Shown here: positions 34,687 through 44,878 of the stretch, in pieces
How the letters are laid out: the number at the start of each line of letters is the position of its first letter
Numbering within the stretch: the stretch's first letter is position 1
Assembly: GCA_019117085.1 (NCBI GenBank)
Contig: DXAJ01000044.1
Coordinates: forward strand, 1 to 47,488
DNA: 47,488 nt
From: Candidatus Gallimonas gallistercoris
Lineage (GTDB): Bacteria > Bacillota > Clostridia > Christensenellales > Borkfalkiaceae
Direction: 5' to 3'
The notes under the pieces: generated by a model
Database searches by the model: none
What the model was told of the DNA's origin: nothing
Seen by the model: the letters and a program-made list of their open reading frames with translations, nothing else
Position numbers and translations under genes: made by a program

Positions 34687-34716
34687 GTTGACAATCTGCA
34701 TAGAGTATTGTATAAT
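34687..34716 (+). promoter_or_regulatory. Promoter of rny
   Basis: ttgacaatctgcatagagtattgtataat (TTGACA-N17-TATAAT). Confidence 0.75.
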
Positions 34717-34803
34717 CATTAAGACAATGCCTAACTATACGCCTTTTTATGGGGCGATATACGGATAAAATGTCAAAAAAATAACCCAAGCAGGAGGCTG
34801 AAA

Positions 34804-36420
34804 ATGACGATTTTAAGCAGCCTGCTCCTTGATGTATCGACGGGGCTCGCAGTCGCGCTCTTTGTCGTCCTGCCCGTCTTAGGGCTTGTGATCGGCGGCG
34901 CGGCGGCCTACGTCATTCTTCAAAAAATTGCCAAAAAGAAGTCGGAGCAAAAGCTCGATGAGACCTCGCAGCAGGTCGAGAAGATGCTCGCAAGTGCGAA
35001 GGCGGAATGCAAGCAATTAAAAAAAGAAGCGGTCCTCGAGGCCAAGGAGCAGGAACTCAAAAGAAGAAACGAGTTTGAACAGGAAATGAAGGAGAAGCGC
35101 GCCGAGCAGCAGCGTATCGAAGCGCGCCTCAACAAGCAGGAAGACGCTCTCGAGCGGAAGGATCAGGAACTTTCCAAGAAGCTCGACAGCGTCGAACAGC
35201 AGAAGAACAATCTGAATCACCGCCTCGAAGAGGTGGAAAAGACGAGGGAAGAGCTCTCGCATCAGCATGAACTCATGGTGCAGGAGCTTGAGCGCGTCGC
35301 CCAGCTCACCAAAGAGGAGGCAAAGGCGCAGCTCACCGACGAAATTTTGGACGAGACCCGCCGTGACTGCGCGGTGCAGGTGAGGAACCTCGAACAGCAG
35401 GCAAAGGACGAGGCGGACCTCAACGCCAAGAACATCATCACGCTCGCCATCCAGCGCTGTGCATCCGACCACGCTTCGGAGACGACGGTCTCCGTCGTGC
35501 CGCTGCCCAACGACGACATGAAGGCGCGCATCATCGGACGCGAGGGGCGCAACATCCGCGCCATCGAGAACGCGACCGGCATCGAACTCATCATCGACGA
35601 TACGCCCGAAGTCGTCATCCTTTCGGGCTTCGACCCCGTAAGACGGGAGATCGCCCGCCTCACGCTCGAACGCCTCATCTCGGACGGCCGCATCCACCCC
35701 GCCCGCATCGAGGAGACGGTGGAAAAGGTCACCAAAGAGATCGATCAGCAGATCAAAGCCGCGGGCGAGAACGCCATGTTCGAAGTGGGCATCTTCGGGC
35801 TGCATCCCGAGCTCATCAAGCTCATCGGCCGCCTCAAATTCCGCACGAGCTACGGCCAGAACGTTTACCGCCACTCCATCGAAGTCGCGCAGCTCGCGGG
35901 GCTCATGGCGCAGGAGCTCGGCCTCGACGTCAATTTCGCCAAGCGCGCGGGCCTTCTGCACGACATCGGCAAAGCGGTCGACAGGGAGCAGGAAGGCACG
36001 CATATCCAGATCGGCGCAGACCTTGCAAAGAAGTACAAGGAAAATGCGATGATCGTCAACGCCATCATGGCGCACCACGGCGACGTGGAGCCCAAGACCA
36101 TCGAGGCGGTGCTCATCCAGGCGGCGGACGCCATCTCGGGCGCACGCCCCGGCGCACGCAGGGAGACGGGCAGCAACTACGTCAAGCGCCTCGAAAAGCT
36201 CGAAGAGATCGCCTCGAGCTTCCGCGGGGTCGACAAGAGCTACGCCATCCAGGCGGGCCGCGAAGTGCGCGTCATCGTCAAGCCCGATCAGGTGGACGAC
36301 ACCAAGGCGATGTATCTCGCCAAGGACATCGCCAAGAAGATCGAGAACGAGCTCGAATATCCCGGGCAGATCAAGGTCAACGTCATCCGCGAATTCCGCA
36401 GCGCAGAATTTGCAAAATAA
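34804..36420 (+). CDS. rny: Ribonuclease Y
   Basis: N-terminal TM, long coiled coil, KH domain ([40 protein letters not shown]) and HD domain ([12 protein letters not shown]). Confidence 0.97.
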   Translation: MTILSSLLLDVSTGLAVALFVVLPVLGLVIGGAAAYVILQKIAKKKSEQKLDETSQQVEKMLASAKAECKQLKKEAVLEAKEQELKRRNEFEQEMKEKRAEQQRIEARLNKQEDALERKDQELSKKLDSVEQQKNNLNHRLEEVEKTREELSHQHELMVQELERVAQLTKEEAKAQLTDEILDETRRDCAVQVRNLEQQAKDEADLNAKNIITLAIQRCASDHASETTVSVVPLPNDDMKARIIGREGRNIRAIENATGIELIIDDTPEVVILSGFDPVRREIARLTLERLISDGRIHPARIEETVEKVTKEIDQQIKAAGENAMFEVGIFGLHPELIKLIGRLKFRTSYGQNVYRHSIEVAQLAGLMAQELGLDVNFAKRAGLLHDIGKAVDREQEGTHIQIGADLAKKYKENAMIVNAIMAHHGDVEPKTIEAVLIQAADAISGARPGARRETGSNYVKRLEKLEEIASSFRGVDKSYAIQAGREVRVIVKPDQVDDTKAMYLAKDIAKKIENELEYPGQIKVNVIREFRSAEFAK

Positions 36421-36428
36421 AATAAGAA

Positions 36429-36470
36429 TGAAAACCGCCGCTTCCAACTCGGGAGCGGCGGCTTTTTCGT
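36429..36470 (+). terminator. Terminator after rny
   Basis: accgccgcttccaactcgggagcggcggcttttt. Confidence 0.7.
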
Positions 36471-36485
36471 GTCATGAGGTGTTTT

Positions 36486-36947
36486 TTATCGGATGTCGGG
36501 GCGCTCTTTCAGCATGGCGTCCACCTCTTCGCGGGTGCAGCGGTAGTCGCCCTCCCCGCTGCGGCGGTAGGTGCCCGTGTATGGGTCGGGGCCGAGATAG
36601 ACGGGTCGCTCCTTCCCTTCGGCGCGCGGAACGGAAATGACGACGATGCGGCATTTCCCCGCTTTCTGCACGCGCACGTCGCCGCGGCTTAAAATGTTGG
36701 CGCTCACAAAGCGCCGATCGCCGAGGATGTTCCAAAATTCGCCGATGAGCTTGTCGGGGTCGGGGAGCTCGACGGGGTGCAGGGAATGATCGGCCCGTTC
36801 CTCGACGCCGAGCAGAATGACCCCGCCCTCCGTATTGGCGAAGGCGGAGTACGTCTCCCACAGGCTCTCGGGCAGCCCGCCGACGGCGAGCTTGGCTTCC
36901 AGGCGGTTGCCCTCGCGGTAGCGTTCGAGGTGCGAAAAGTTGATCAT
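36486..36947 (-). CDS. AlbA_2/Schlafen-AAA_4-like putative DNA-binding/regulatory domain protein
   Basis: EAKLAVGGLPESLWETYSAFANTEGGVILLGVEE; start at 36947 (MINFSHLERYREGNRLEAKL). Confidence 0.8.
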   Translation of the reverse strand: MINFSHLERYREGNRLEAKLAVGGLPESLWETYSAFANTEGGVILLGVEERADHSLHPVELPDPDKLIGEFWNILGDRRFVSANILSRGDVRVQKAGKCRIVVISVPRAEGKERPVYLGPDPYTGTYRRSGEGDYRCTREEVDAMLKERPDIR

Positions 36948-37120
36948 ACCATCCCCCTTGCCGTCATTATAGCACAACTTTTCCTCAAAGGCAAGGGCGG
37001 AAAAGAGGGGAGAGCGGAAAGGCGGCGCGTTTCTACGGGGGAAAGAGAGGGCGGCGCGCCCTGCGGGCGCGCCGCCTAAAAAACACCCGCCCTGTTTGGG
37101 GCGGGTGCTGTTGAAAAGGT

Positions 37121-38512
37121 TCAAGCGGCGGCGGGGAGCAGTCGGTCGTCTTTGTCGTACTTTTCAAGGTTGCGCTTTTTAAGGCAGGGGATCGCAAAGT
37201 AGAAGGCGAGCGCGATGGCGGTGCCGAGCACCCAGCCGATGTCCCACGCCCAGCCCACGCCCGTAAAGCCCATGAAGGGGGTGAGGAGGAAGACGAACAC
37301 GACGCGCAGGATGAGGTCGGAGAAGGTGCTCACCATAAAGCCGACATTCCCGTTACAGCCGCGCACCGTCGCGTCCGCCATGATCTTGACGTTGACGACG
37401 AAGAAGAAGGGCGCCGTGAGGCGGATGTATTCGACGCCGGTTTGAAGGGCGAGCGCCGTGTCCTGTTCGCCGCCCGGCATGAAGAGGGAGACGAGCGGGG
37501 TCGCCGCCAGCATGGAGACGGCGACGAAGCAGGCGGTGAGCGCCGTCGAGATGACGAGCCCCCACAAGAATCCTTGGCGGATGCGGTGGAACTTGTTTGC
37601 GCCGAAGTTCTGCGAAACGTAGTTGGTGAGCCCCGTGGCGCAGGCGTTGAAGCAGGTCGTCGAAAAGACGAGCAGTTTAAAGCCCGAAGTAAAGCCCGAG
37701 GTGATGCCGATGCCCTCCGCATTCGCGAGCTCGTTGATGCGCACCTGGATGACGAGGTTGCCCACCGAAACAAAGCTGTTCTGCAAAATGACGGGGATGG
37801 AGAGCAGGAGCAGCGTCTTTAAGAGCGTTCCCGAAAAGAGGGGCGCCTTTTCTTCGCTCACGAAGCCTTTGAGACGGCGGTAGACGAAGAAGAGGGTGAG
37901 GATGCAAGCCGCGCCCTGGGCAAGGAAGGTCGCCCACGCGACGCCCGCAACGCCCCATGGCTTCACCATCACCCAATCGAGGAAGATGTTCGCAAGCGAG
38001 GAGGCGACGAGGAAGAGAAAAGGGGTCTTGCTGTCGCCGAGCGCCGAGAAGATGCCCGTGCCGAGGTTATAGAGGATGAGGAAGGGCAGCCCGTAGTAAT
38101 AGATGTTGAGATAAGTGACGGAGTCTTCCATCGCCGCTTCGGGCGTTTTGAGCGCTTGAAGGACGGGCTCGCAGGAGAGCACGCCCGCAAGGAGCAGCAC
38201 GCAGCTCAAAACGAAGAAGGAAAGGAGCGCCGTCGTGATGGCGGATCTGACCTTCGCATGCTCCTTTGCGCCGAAGTAGCGCGAAACGAGCACGGCGCAG
38301 CCCGCGTTTGCGCCGAGCGCCACCGCCATCAGGATATTGACGATGGAATTGGAGGCGCCGATGGCGGTGAGGGCGGTCTGCCCTGCGAATTTGCCTGCGA
38401 TGATGGTGTCGGCAAGCGTATAAAACTGCTGAAAGAGCGCGCTGCCCAGAAGGGGCAGGATGTAAAAGAGCAATACCTTTTGGGGTTTTCCCACGGTGAG
38501 ATCGCAATTCAC
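37121..38512 (-). CDS. MATE family efflux transporter
   Basis: KVLLFYILPLLGSALFQQFYTLADTIIAGKFAGQTALTAIGASNSIVNI; start set at GTG 38512 because a TATAAT overlaps the ATG at 38563. Confidence 0.93.
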   Translation of the reverse strand: MNCDLTVGKPQKVLLFYILPLLGSALFQQFYTLADTIIAGKFAGQTALTAIGASNSIVNILMAVALGANAGCAVLVSRYFGAKEHAKVRSAITTALLSFFVLSCVLLLAGVLSCEPVLQALKTPEAAMEDSVTYLNIYYYGLPFLILYNLGTGIFSALGDSKTPFLFLVASSLANIFLDWVMVKPWGVAGVAWATFLAQGAACILTLFFVYRRLKGFVSEEKAPLFSGTLLKTLLLLSIPVILQNSFVSVGNLVIQVRINELANAEGIGITSGFTSGFKLLVFSTTCFNACATGLTNYVSQNFGANKFHRIRQGFLWGLVISTALTACFVAVSMLAATPLVSLFMPGGEQDTALALQTGVEYIRLTAPFFFVVNVKIMADATVRGCNGNVGFMVSTFSDLILRVVFVFLLTPFMGFTGVGWAWDIGWVLGTAIALAFYFAIPCLKKRNLEKYDKDDRLLPAAA

Positions 38513-38689
38513 GGCCGTATTTCCTTCGGGGCGGGGCTCGCCCCTTGAATTTCCGCCGTGCATTATAGCACCGCGCCTTTGGAATGTAAAGCAAATGAAG
38601 GCCGATTTTTCGCGCGGGAACGCCTTTTTTGCAAAAAGAGGGGCGCCCGACGGCAAAGCCGTCGGGCGCCCCGTTTCGGGTCTTCTTTT

Positions 38690-39358
38690 TTAGAAGAACA
38701 CGCCGCGCGCCTGCTCCTTCACTTCCTGGGAAGCGGTGAAGGGGATGCGGGTCGTGTAGCCGCGCTTGGAGGCAACGATCATCTTGGTGGGCCATGCGAA
38801 GATGTCGCGGTTCCACACGTTGACGGTGTCGTTATACAGTTCGCGCGCCGCCGTGATCTCCTTTTGGAGATAGGAGTTCTGCTGCATGGCGTCGGCGATC
38901 TCCGCGTGTGCTTTGAGGTCGGGGTAGCTCTCGAAGGCAACGTTGATGCTCCTGCCCACCGCGTCGAGCTGCTGCGCCATCTGGTTGCGCGCCCCGTCGT
39001 CGGCGGGGGCGCCGCCCGAACGGTACGCCGCGATCTGGGTCATCGTCGTCTTGTCGAGGTCGATCGCCTTATCGAGGAGCCGCGCGCAGTTCTGCAGAAT
39101 GACGACGCGCTGTTCGAGGTAGTTGTCGATTTGCGAAGCGTCGTGCTGGATCTTCTGCTGCAGCTGCGAGAGGTAGTTGCCCGCCTTGATCTTCATAAAG
39201 AGGAAGACGATGCCGGGGATGATGCCGAGGATCCAGAGGATCACCTCGAAGATCACCGAGCCGACGCCCGTCTTGACGGGGATCTGCTTTTCGATGACGT
39301 TCACGTCGCGTCCCTGCCCGTTGACGGGGCCGTTGAGTTCGTCGAGTTCGTTTGCCAT
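38690..39358 (-). CDS. lemA: LemA family protein
   Basis: N-terminal TM then DASQIDNYLEQRVVILQNCARLL..; FAWPTKMI.. pattern of LemA. Confidence 0.85.
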   Translation of the reverse strand: MANELDELNGPVNGQGRDVNVIEKQIPVKTGVGSVIFEVILWILGIIPGIVFLFMKIKAGNYLSQLQQKIQHDASQIDNYLEQRVVILQNCARLLDKAIDLDKTTMTQIAAYRSGGAPADDGARNQMAQQLDAVGRSINVAFESYPDLKAHAEIADAMQQNSYLQKEITAARELYNDTVNVWNRDIFAWPTKMIVASKRGYTTRIPFTASQEVKEQARGVFF

Positions 39359-41506
39359 TTATGTTTCCTCCTGATTTGATTTCTCTATCGCTTCGGCGTC
39401 TGCCGTCAAAGCCGTCTCTTCTTGTTCGGGCGCGTCCGTTTCCGCAGGTTCTGCGCTTGTTTCTTCGGAAGCTGCCGCCCCGTCCGCCGCGGCTGCTTCC
39501 TCTATGGGCGTTTCGGGCGCAGGTGCGCTCGTATTTTCCGCCTCTTGGGGCGCTTCGTCGGGCGATCGTTCGGCGCGGGCCTTTTGTTCTGCGGCGTCGA
39601 GCATGTCGGAGGCCGCCTCCACCGCCGCGATGCCCGAAAGGATCGCCGCTCCCGCCGCTGCCGCTTCTTTGAGGCCGAAGATCGCGGAAAGCTCGCTGTC
39701 CGTGCTCTCGCTGAGGCCGCCGTTTGCGACGGGGAACGCCATGAGGCCGTCTGAGAACGCCGAAGCGCTCTCGCCGAAGCGGCGCACGAATTCCTGAAGC
39801 GCGCCGTTTTTGTGGCCTTCGAAGGCTTCGCGGGTGCCGCCCACGCGCTTTAACGCCATTTCGCTCATGCGCTCGACGGGGATATATTCCACCCACGGCA
39901 CGGGAACGGCGTGGTATCTGCCGTCGCCGCCGAAGACGTTCACATAGTCGACGCGGTCCACGGCGTCGAAGGAGTGTGCCGTCACCGAAACGCTGTCCGT
40001 GTTCCCTTCCCTTCGGACGGGGCGCGCCTTCAAGATGGTCTCCGTCTTGGCGTCTTGGGGGGCGAACACGGAGGGGGCGAAGCGGTTTGCAAGCACTTCT
40101 GCCTCTCCGCCCGTGTAGTTGTAGTCGTAGACGTCGCGGTAGATGAATTCCGCGGGCTTCTGCATGCGGTAAAGGGGCACGGCAAGCACGGGCGCAAGGT
40201 CGAAGTACATCGACTTGAAATACCCCGCGTTGAAGGAGATGAAGGACGCCTTGGACGCCGCAAGATCGTAGCTCTTGTAGCGGGCGGGGTCGGTGTCCGT
40301 GAGCCAGTTCTGCGCGTGTTCGGAGCAAATGATATTGATCATGCCCGATTTCACGAAGGAGAAGTCGTCGCCGTAGCCCTTGTCGGAGGTGATAAGGCCG
40401 AGCATGTTCTGCTGCGCGAGCGGGGTGAACATGAGGCGGTATTCCACTTCGTTGTCCCTGTCCAGCGCGCCGAAGAGCACTTCGAATTCGGTGTTGGCAA
40501 GCTCCGTGAAGCGCTTCCCTTCGCTGATGGCCTCTTCCGTGCGCTCCTTTAACTCCTTGCCGCCCTTTTTGACCTTCTTTTCGCGCTCCTTTTCGGAAAG
40601 GAGCTCGCTGTGCTGCGGGCCGCGCGTGAAGGTGAGGCGGGGCGCGCCTTCGTTGGCGTAGATAAGGCGCGTTTCGAAGCCGTAGTAGGGCGCGGGCTTT
40701 ATGACGCTCGCCGTCAGCGTTTGGGTGTGGTGTTGGGTATGGACGTGCCCTTCCGAGTCCGTCTCCGTCGTCGTCCAATGGATGGTGAGCGTGCCCGTGT
40801 AAGTCTTCGTGCCCATCGTGCGGCGGAAGCGCCGCTCAAAGAGGAAGGGGCTCCCTTCCGCCGTGCCCGAAAGGAGGAAGACGGTGGAAACGCTTTGATC
40901 CTCGTCGGGCTCGTAGCCGTACTTGCGGCAGAGAAGGTCGAGCCGTCTGACGTCGAGCTGTTCGTCGAGCGTGAGATCGGGCATCGTCTTCAAGACGAGT
41001 TCGCGCGTCATGTCCCAGGTGAAGAGGGCGTTGAGGGGCGCCATCTCGTCGTAAGCCTGCTTTAAGACGGCGTTTGCTTCCTCCACTTCCTTTTTGTGCC
41101 GCTCTTCGCGCTCTTTGAGCTTTTTCTTGATGACGGTGCAAAGGAGCACGACGAGCCCGATGCCGAGAAGGGCGAAAAGGATGCCGAGGAAGAGATACAG
41201 CCAATAGCCTTCGCCCGAGGCATACGAAAAGATGAGGATGATTGCCGCGAGGAATGCGGCGGCGGTGAGGACGATGAGAAAGACTTTGAGCGCTTTGAAA
41301 GAGCCCAGCTTCTTGCCCGCTTCCTCCGCTTCCGCCGCTTCCTTGTTGTAGCGCGCGACGGTCGCCTTGTTCTGTTCGGGGTCGACGCCCGAACGCTTCA
41401 CGAGCGCGTCGAAGTACTCCTCCGCGTTGCGTTCCATGGCGCCTTTTAAATGTTTTTCATAGTATTCGAGGGGCTCGAAATCGGCAAGCTGATCCATAAT
41501 CTCCAC
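39359..41506 (-). CDS. DUF3137-like membrane protein
   Basis: 715 aa, two TM segments, directly upstream of lemA; VLFGALDRDNEVEYRLMFTPLAQQNMLGLIT. Confidence 0.7.
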   Translation of the reverse strand: MEIMDQLADFEPLEYYEKHLKGAMERNAEEYFDALVKRSGVDPEQNKATVARYNKEAAEAEEAGKKLGSFKALKVFLIVLTAAAFLAAIILIFSYASGEGYWLYLFLGILFALLGIGLVVLLCTVIKKKLKEREERHKKEVEEANAVLKQAYDEMAPLNALFTWDMTRELVLKTMPDLTLDEQLDVRRLDLLCRKYGYEPDEDQSVSTVFLLSGTAEGSPFLFERRFRRTMGTKTYTGTLTIHWTTTETDSEGHVHTQHHTQTLTASVIKPAPYYGFETRLIYANEGAPRLTFTRGPQHSELLSEKEREKKVKKGGKELKERTEEAISEGKRFTELANTEFEVLFGALDRDNEVEYRLMFTPLAQQNMLGLITSDKGYGDDFSFVKSGMINIICSEHAQNWLTDTDPARYKSYDLAASKASFISFNAGYFKSMYFDLAPVLAVPLYRMQKPAEFIYRDVYDYNYTGGEAEVLANRFAPSVFAPQDAKTETILKARPVRREGNTDSVSVTAHSFDAVDRVDYVNVFGGDGRYHAVPVPWVEYIPVERMSEMALKRVGGTREAFEGHKNGALQEFVRRFGESASAFSDGLMAFPVANGGLSESTDSELSAIFGLKEAAAAGAAILSGIAAVEAASDMLDAAEQKARAERSPDEAPQEAENTSAPAPETPIEEAAAADGAAASEETSAEPAETDAPEQEETALTADAEAIEKSNQEET

Positions 41507-41711
41507 CCGCTTAACAAATTCTGCCTCTATTTTACCTTATTCGACGGGTTTCGTCAAGAGGTGCGGCAAAATTTCCAAATATTTTATGATATGCGGAAGA
41601 CGGGGAAATTAGGCGTATCTTAGGAGATCTTGCGGCGGCAGCGCCGTTTTTTGGAAAAAGCGCCCGCGGGGCGGCTCGTACGAGCCGCCCCGCGGGCGCG
41701 GTATGATACAT

Positions 41712-43181
41712 TCATTCAAAGAGCATCCCGTCCATAAAGTCGTCCGAAAAGGCGGGGTCGGCGGCAAGGTCGAGCGTTTTGCAGCGCGCGGCGATCTTCC
41801 CGCATTCCGCGCGGCAGCCTTCGTCGAGGAGGGCGAGATACCCCCCGTACAGGCTCCCGTTGCCGACGGCGTGCGTGCGCGTTTCCCAAGCGGGCGGGAT
41901 GAGCCCCGTTGTAGCCGCGCTCGCGCGGTCGATGTGGTATCCCAGCCCGCCTGCGATCAGGAGGCGGGAAAGCTCCTCTTCTCGGAGCCCCGCGTGCCGC
42001 AAGAGTGCCCGCATCCCTGCGCGGATGGCGCCTTTCGCGAGCTGGAAGGCGCGGATATCCCCCTGCGTGAGGTACACGTCCGGCGAAAAAAAGACGCGCT
42101 CTTTTGCAAGGCGGCCCGTTTCGTCGAGCTCGCCGCTGCGCAGAAGACAGGCAACGGCGTCCACGAGCCCGCTCCCCGCAATGCCCTTGGGGGGCGCGCC
42201 GCCGATCGTTTCGAGCGCGAACCCCTGTTCCGTTTGGCGTACGCGGGAGATGGCGCCCTCGACGCCGCCCGTACCGCATTCGATGCACGCTCCTTCGAGC
42301 GCGGGCCCCGCCGCCGTGGAGGCGGCGTATAAATTCCCGTCGGAAAAGAGCACCATCTCCCCGTTGGTGCCGAGGTCGGCGAGAAGGACGTTCTCCTTGG
42401 AAGAGCACAGGTCTGCCGCGAGGATATCCGCCGTGACGTCCGCGCCGATATAGGAGGAGACGGAGGGGAGAAGGAGCACTTCGTTTGCGGGGAGAGCAAG
42501 CTCGCTGCCCGCAAAGACGCGCTCTTGAAGGAAGACGGGCGTAAAGGGGGCGGAGCCGATGGGGGTGGGGTCGACGCCCGCAAAGAGGTGCAGCATGGTG
42601 GGGTTGCCCGTCACGACGAGGCGGGTAAGCGTTTCGTTCCTTCCCGCAAGCGCCCGTTCGATGAGCTCCCTCGTTTTTACAAGCACGAGCGCCTGCTGTT
42701 CGAAGACGGCTTTTTTGTCCTCGCACGCCTTGATGCGGCTCAAAACGTCGCTCCCGAACGCGGCCTCGGGATTGAGGCAGCTCTCCTTTGCAAGCACTTT
42801 GCCGCTCGATCGGTCCGCAAGGAGGAGGGCGAGCGTCGTCGTGCCGAGGTCGAGCGCCGCGCCGAGCCCTTCGCCGCGCCCTTGTGCGCGGCGGGCAAAG
42901 CAGAAGTCTTCAAGGCCCGTGCCCCGTTCGCTCTCCGCTTCGATCGTGCAGTCGCCCGCAATGCGCGCGCGGCAAGCCAAAATAAAGCCCTCTTCATCGG
43001 GGGAAGCGCCCTCCACGCTGCCCGAAAGCAGTTTGACGCGGCACTTTTTGCACGTTCCCCGTCCTCCGCAGCGGGCGGGGAGAAAGACGCCGTGGCGCGT
43101 CAAAAGGCGCAGCAAGGTTTCCCCCTGCGCCCCCTGCAATGTGCGGGTCTGCGTTCCCGAACGTACGGTGATCTTTGCCAT
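41712..43181 (-). CDS. 2Fe-2S/ASKHA-domain corrinoid protein reductive activator (RACo/RamA-like)
   Basis: N-terminal ferredoxin motif CGGRGTCKKCRV; LGAALDLGTTTLALLLAD, NPTMLHLFAGVDP, LLADLGTNGEMVLF, GIAGSGLVDAVACLL. Confidence 0.9.
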   Translation of the reverse strand: MAKITVRSGTQTRTLQGAQGETLLRLLTRHGVFLPARCGGRGTCKKCRVKLLSGSVEGASPDEEGFILACRARIAGDCTIEAESERGTGLEDFCFARRAQGRGEGLGAALDLGTTTLALLLADRSSGKVLAKESCLNPEAAFGSDVLSRIKACEDKKAVFEQQALVLVKTRELIERALAGRNETLTRLVVTGNPTMLHLFAGVDPTPIGSAPFTPVFLQERVFAGSELALPANEVLLLPSVSSYIGADVTADILAADLCSSKENVLLADLGTNGEMVLFSDGNLYAASTAAGPALEGACIECGTGGVEGAISRVRQTEQGFALETIGGAPPKGIAGSGLVDAVACLLRSGELDETGRLAKERVFFSPDVYLTQGDIRAFQLAKGAIRAGMRALLRHAGLREEELSRLLIAGGLGYHIDRASAATTGLIPPAWETRTHAVGNGSLYGGYLALLDEGCRAECGKIAARCKTLDLAADPAFSDDFMDGMLFE

Positions 43182-43194
43182 GCCGCGCCCGAAG

Positions 43195-43827
43195 TCAGTC
43201 AAAGTACGCCCTGCAAACTTCTGCGGCGGTGGCGGCGTCCGGCGTATAGGCGTCGGCGCCGATCTCGTCGGCAAACGCCTGCGTCACGGGCGCGCCGCCA
43301 ACCATCACTTTGACGCTCTCCCGCAGCCCCGCTTCCTTCAACGCGTCGATGACGTCCTTTTGGTGTACCATCGTCGTCGTAAGGAGCGCCGAAAGGCAGA
43401 CGACGCGGGGATGATGTTCTTTCACCGCTTCGACGACGCGCTCTGCGGGGCAGTCCACGCCAAGGTCGACGACCTGAACGCCCGTGCCTTCGATCATCAT
43501 CTTCACGAGGTTCTTGCCGATGTCGTGCAGGTCTCCCTTCACGGTGCAGATGACGGCGGTGCCGACGGGTTCCACGCCCGCCTGCGCGAGCACGGGCCGC
43601 AAGATCTTCAAAGCGGCGTTCATCGCGCGCGCCGTGATGAGCACTTCGGGCACGAAGATCTCGTCTTTTTTGAATCGCTCGCCCACCGCGCTCATGCCGG
43701 GGATGAGCGCCTTGGTGAGGATGTCGTTCGCGCTCGTGCCTTCGTTCAGTTCCGCTTGGACCAGGGCGGAAAGATCGCGCGCCTTCCCCTTTTGCAGCAG
43801 GGCGGAAATTTCGTCAAATTTGTTCAT
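43195..43827 (-). CDS. Corrinoid (B12-binding) protein of methyltransferase systems
   Basis: Cap domain (VPEVLITARAMNAALKILRP) and DLHDIGKNLVKMM cobalamin motif. Confidence 0.93.
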   Translation of the reverse strand: MNKFDEISALLQKGKARDLSALVQAELNEGTSANDILTKALIPGMSAVGERFKKDEIFVPEVLITARAMNAALKILRPVLAQAGVEPVGTAVICTVKGDLHDIGKNLVKMMIEGTGVQVVDLGVDCPAERVVEAVKEHHPRVVCLSALLTTTMVHQKDVIDALKEAGLRESVKVMVGGAPVTQAFADEIGADAYTPDAATAAEVCRAYFD

Positions 43828-44013
43828 AAATGCCTCCTTTCGTTGCGGGAACGGGGTATGATATGGATGATACCATTATAGCCTTTGCAGGGAAGAAGCA
43901 AAAGGCAGCGCGTTGCCCGATTTTTGGATTTTTTTGCAGGAGACGAAAAAAACCGCTTTTGCGTGAAAGGTTTGCGGGCGCGAAGTTGTATTATCGTTGA
44001 AGAGGGCAGGAAG

Positions 44014-44499
44014 ATGCAGAACATTTCCGAAGAGACGGTCCGTTCCGTCATCGGGCGCTACGGCGACATGGTGATGCGGATCGCCTATCAGAATACCCGC
44101 GATCGTGCCGAGTCGGAAGACATCGTGCAGGAAGTTTTCCTCGCGCTCTTTTTGCGCCCTCTTCCCAAGAGCGAGGAACACTTGAAAGCCTGGCTCATCC
44201 GCGTCACGATCAACAAGAGCCGAAACGTTATAAAATCTGCCCGAAGAAAGGTGCTCCCCCTCGACGAGCGCATCGCTCCGCCCTCTTCGTGGGAGCATCC
44301 TTCGGAAGCGGAAGTCCTCGAAGCGCTCTTTGCGCTCCCCTTTGACGAGCGCAACGCCCTCTATCTATTTTACTATGAAGGATATTCGGCAAAGGAGATC
44401 GGGAAGCTGCTCCGCCGTTCGGAGAACGCCATTTATATCCTGCTCTCGCGGGCGAGAAAGCGCCTTCGCATCATTTGGGAGGAAGAGGATGAAACTTGA
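44014..44499 (+). CDS. ECF-type RNA polymerase sigma factor
   Basis: Region 2 (YQNTRDRAESEDIVQEVFLALF) and region 4 (LPFDERNALYLFYYEGYSAKEIGKLLRRSENAIYILLSRARKRL). Confidence 0.92.
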   Translation: MQNISEETVRSVIGRYGDMVMRIAYQNTRDRAESEDIVQEVFLALFLRPLPKSEEHLKAWLIRVTINKSRNVIKSARRKVLPLDERIAPPSSWEHPSEAEVLEALFALPFDERNALYLFYYEGYSAKEIGKLLRRSENAIYILLSRARKRLRIIWEEEDET

Positions 44500-44866
44500 A
44501 GAATACAAAAAAGCCCTCTCGGCGGTCGCGCTCGGCGAGAAGGAAGAGGAACGCCTTGCGGCGGCGGTCATACAAAAGCTGGAAAAAAAGCGGCAAAAAA
44601 AGCGCATCGTGCGGCGGGTGCTCGTGCCCGTCTTCTCGGCGGCAGCACTCTGCATCGTCGCCGTGCCGCTCGCCATTGCCTGGGCGCCCGCGGGGGCGCC
44701 CGCAGGGTCGGAACCCGATCATTCCGATCCTCCTTTTTCCGAGGAAGATCCGCCCTCCGAAGAAGATCCTTCCGAAACGATAGAAGAGCCCGAAGCGTTT
44801 TCCTGCGTCTATGAAGCGGACGGCGTGCGGCTTTGCTTCAATTTTGACCTCAACGAGATAAGATAA
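44489..44866 (+). CDS. Anti-sigma-factor-like membrane protein
   Basis: Overlaps sigma gene; short cytoplasmic helix, one TM, acidic extracytoplasmic segment. Confidence 0.65.
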   Translation: MKLEEYKKALSAVALGEKEEERLAAAVIQKLEKKRQKKRIVRRVLVPVFSAAALCIVAVPLAIAWAPAGAPAGSEPDHSDPPFSEEDPPSEEDPSETIEEPEAFSCVYEADGVRLCFNFDLNEIR

Positions 44867-44878
44867 GGAGGAAATGAC

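Noticed and set aside
34201-34719. 172-aa minus-strand ORF in the hairpin-rich region
   Set aside because: Runs through perfect hairpins and repeat units; low-complexity R/A/S/K composition, no RBS.
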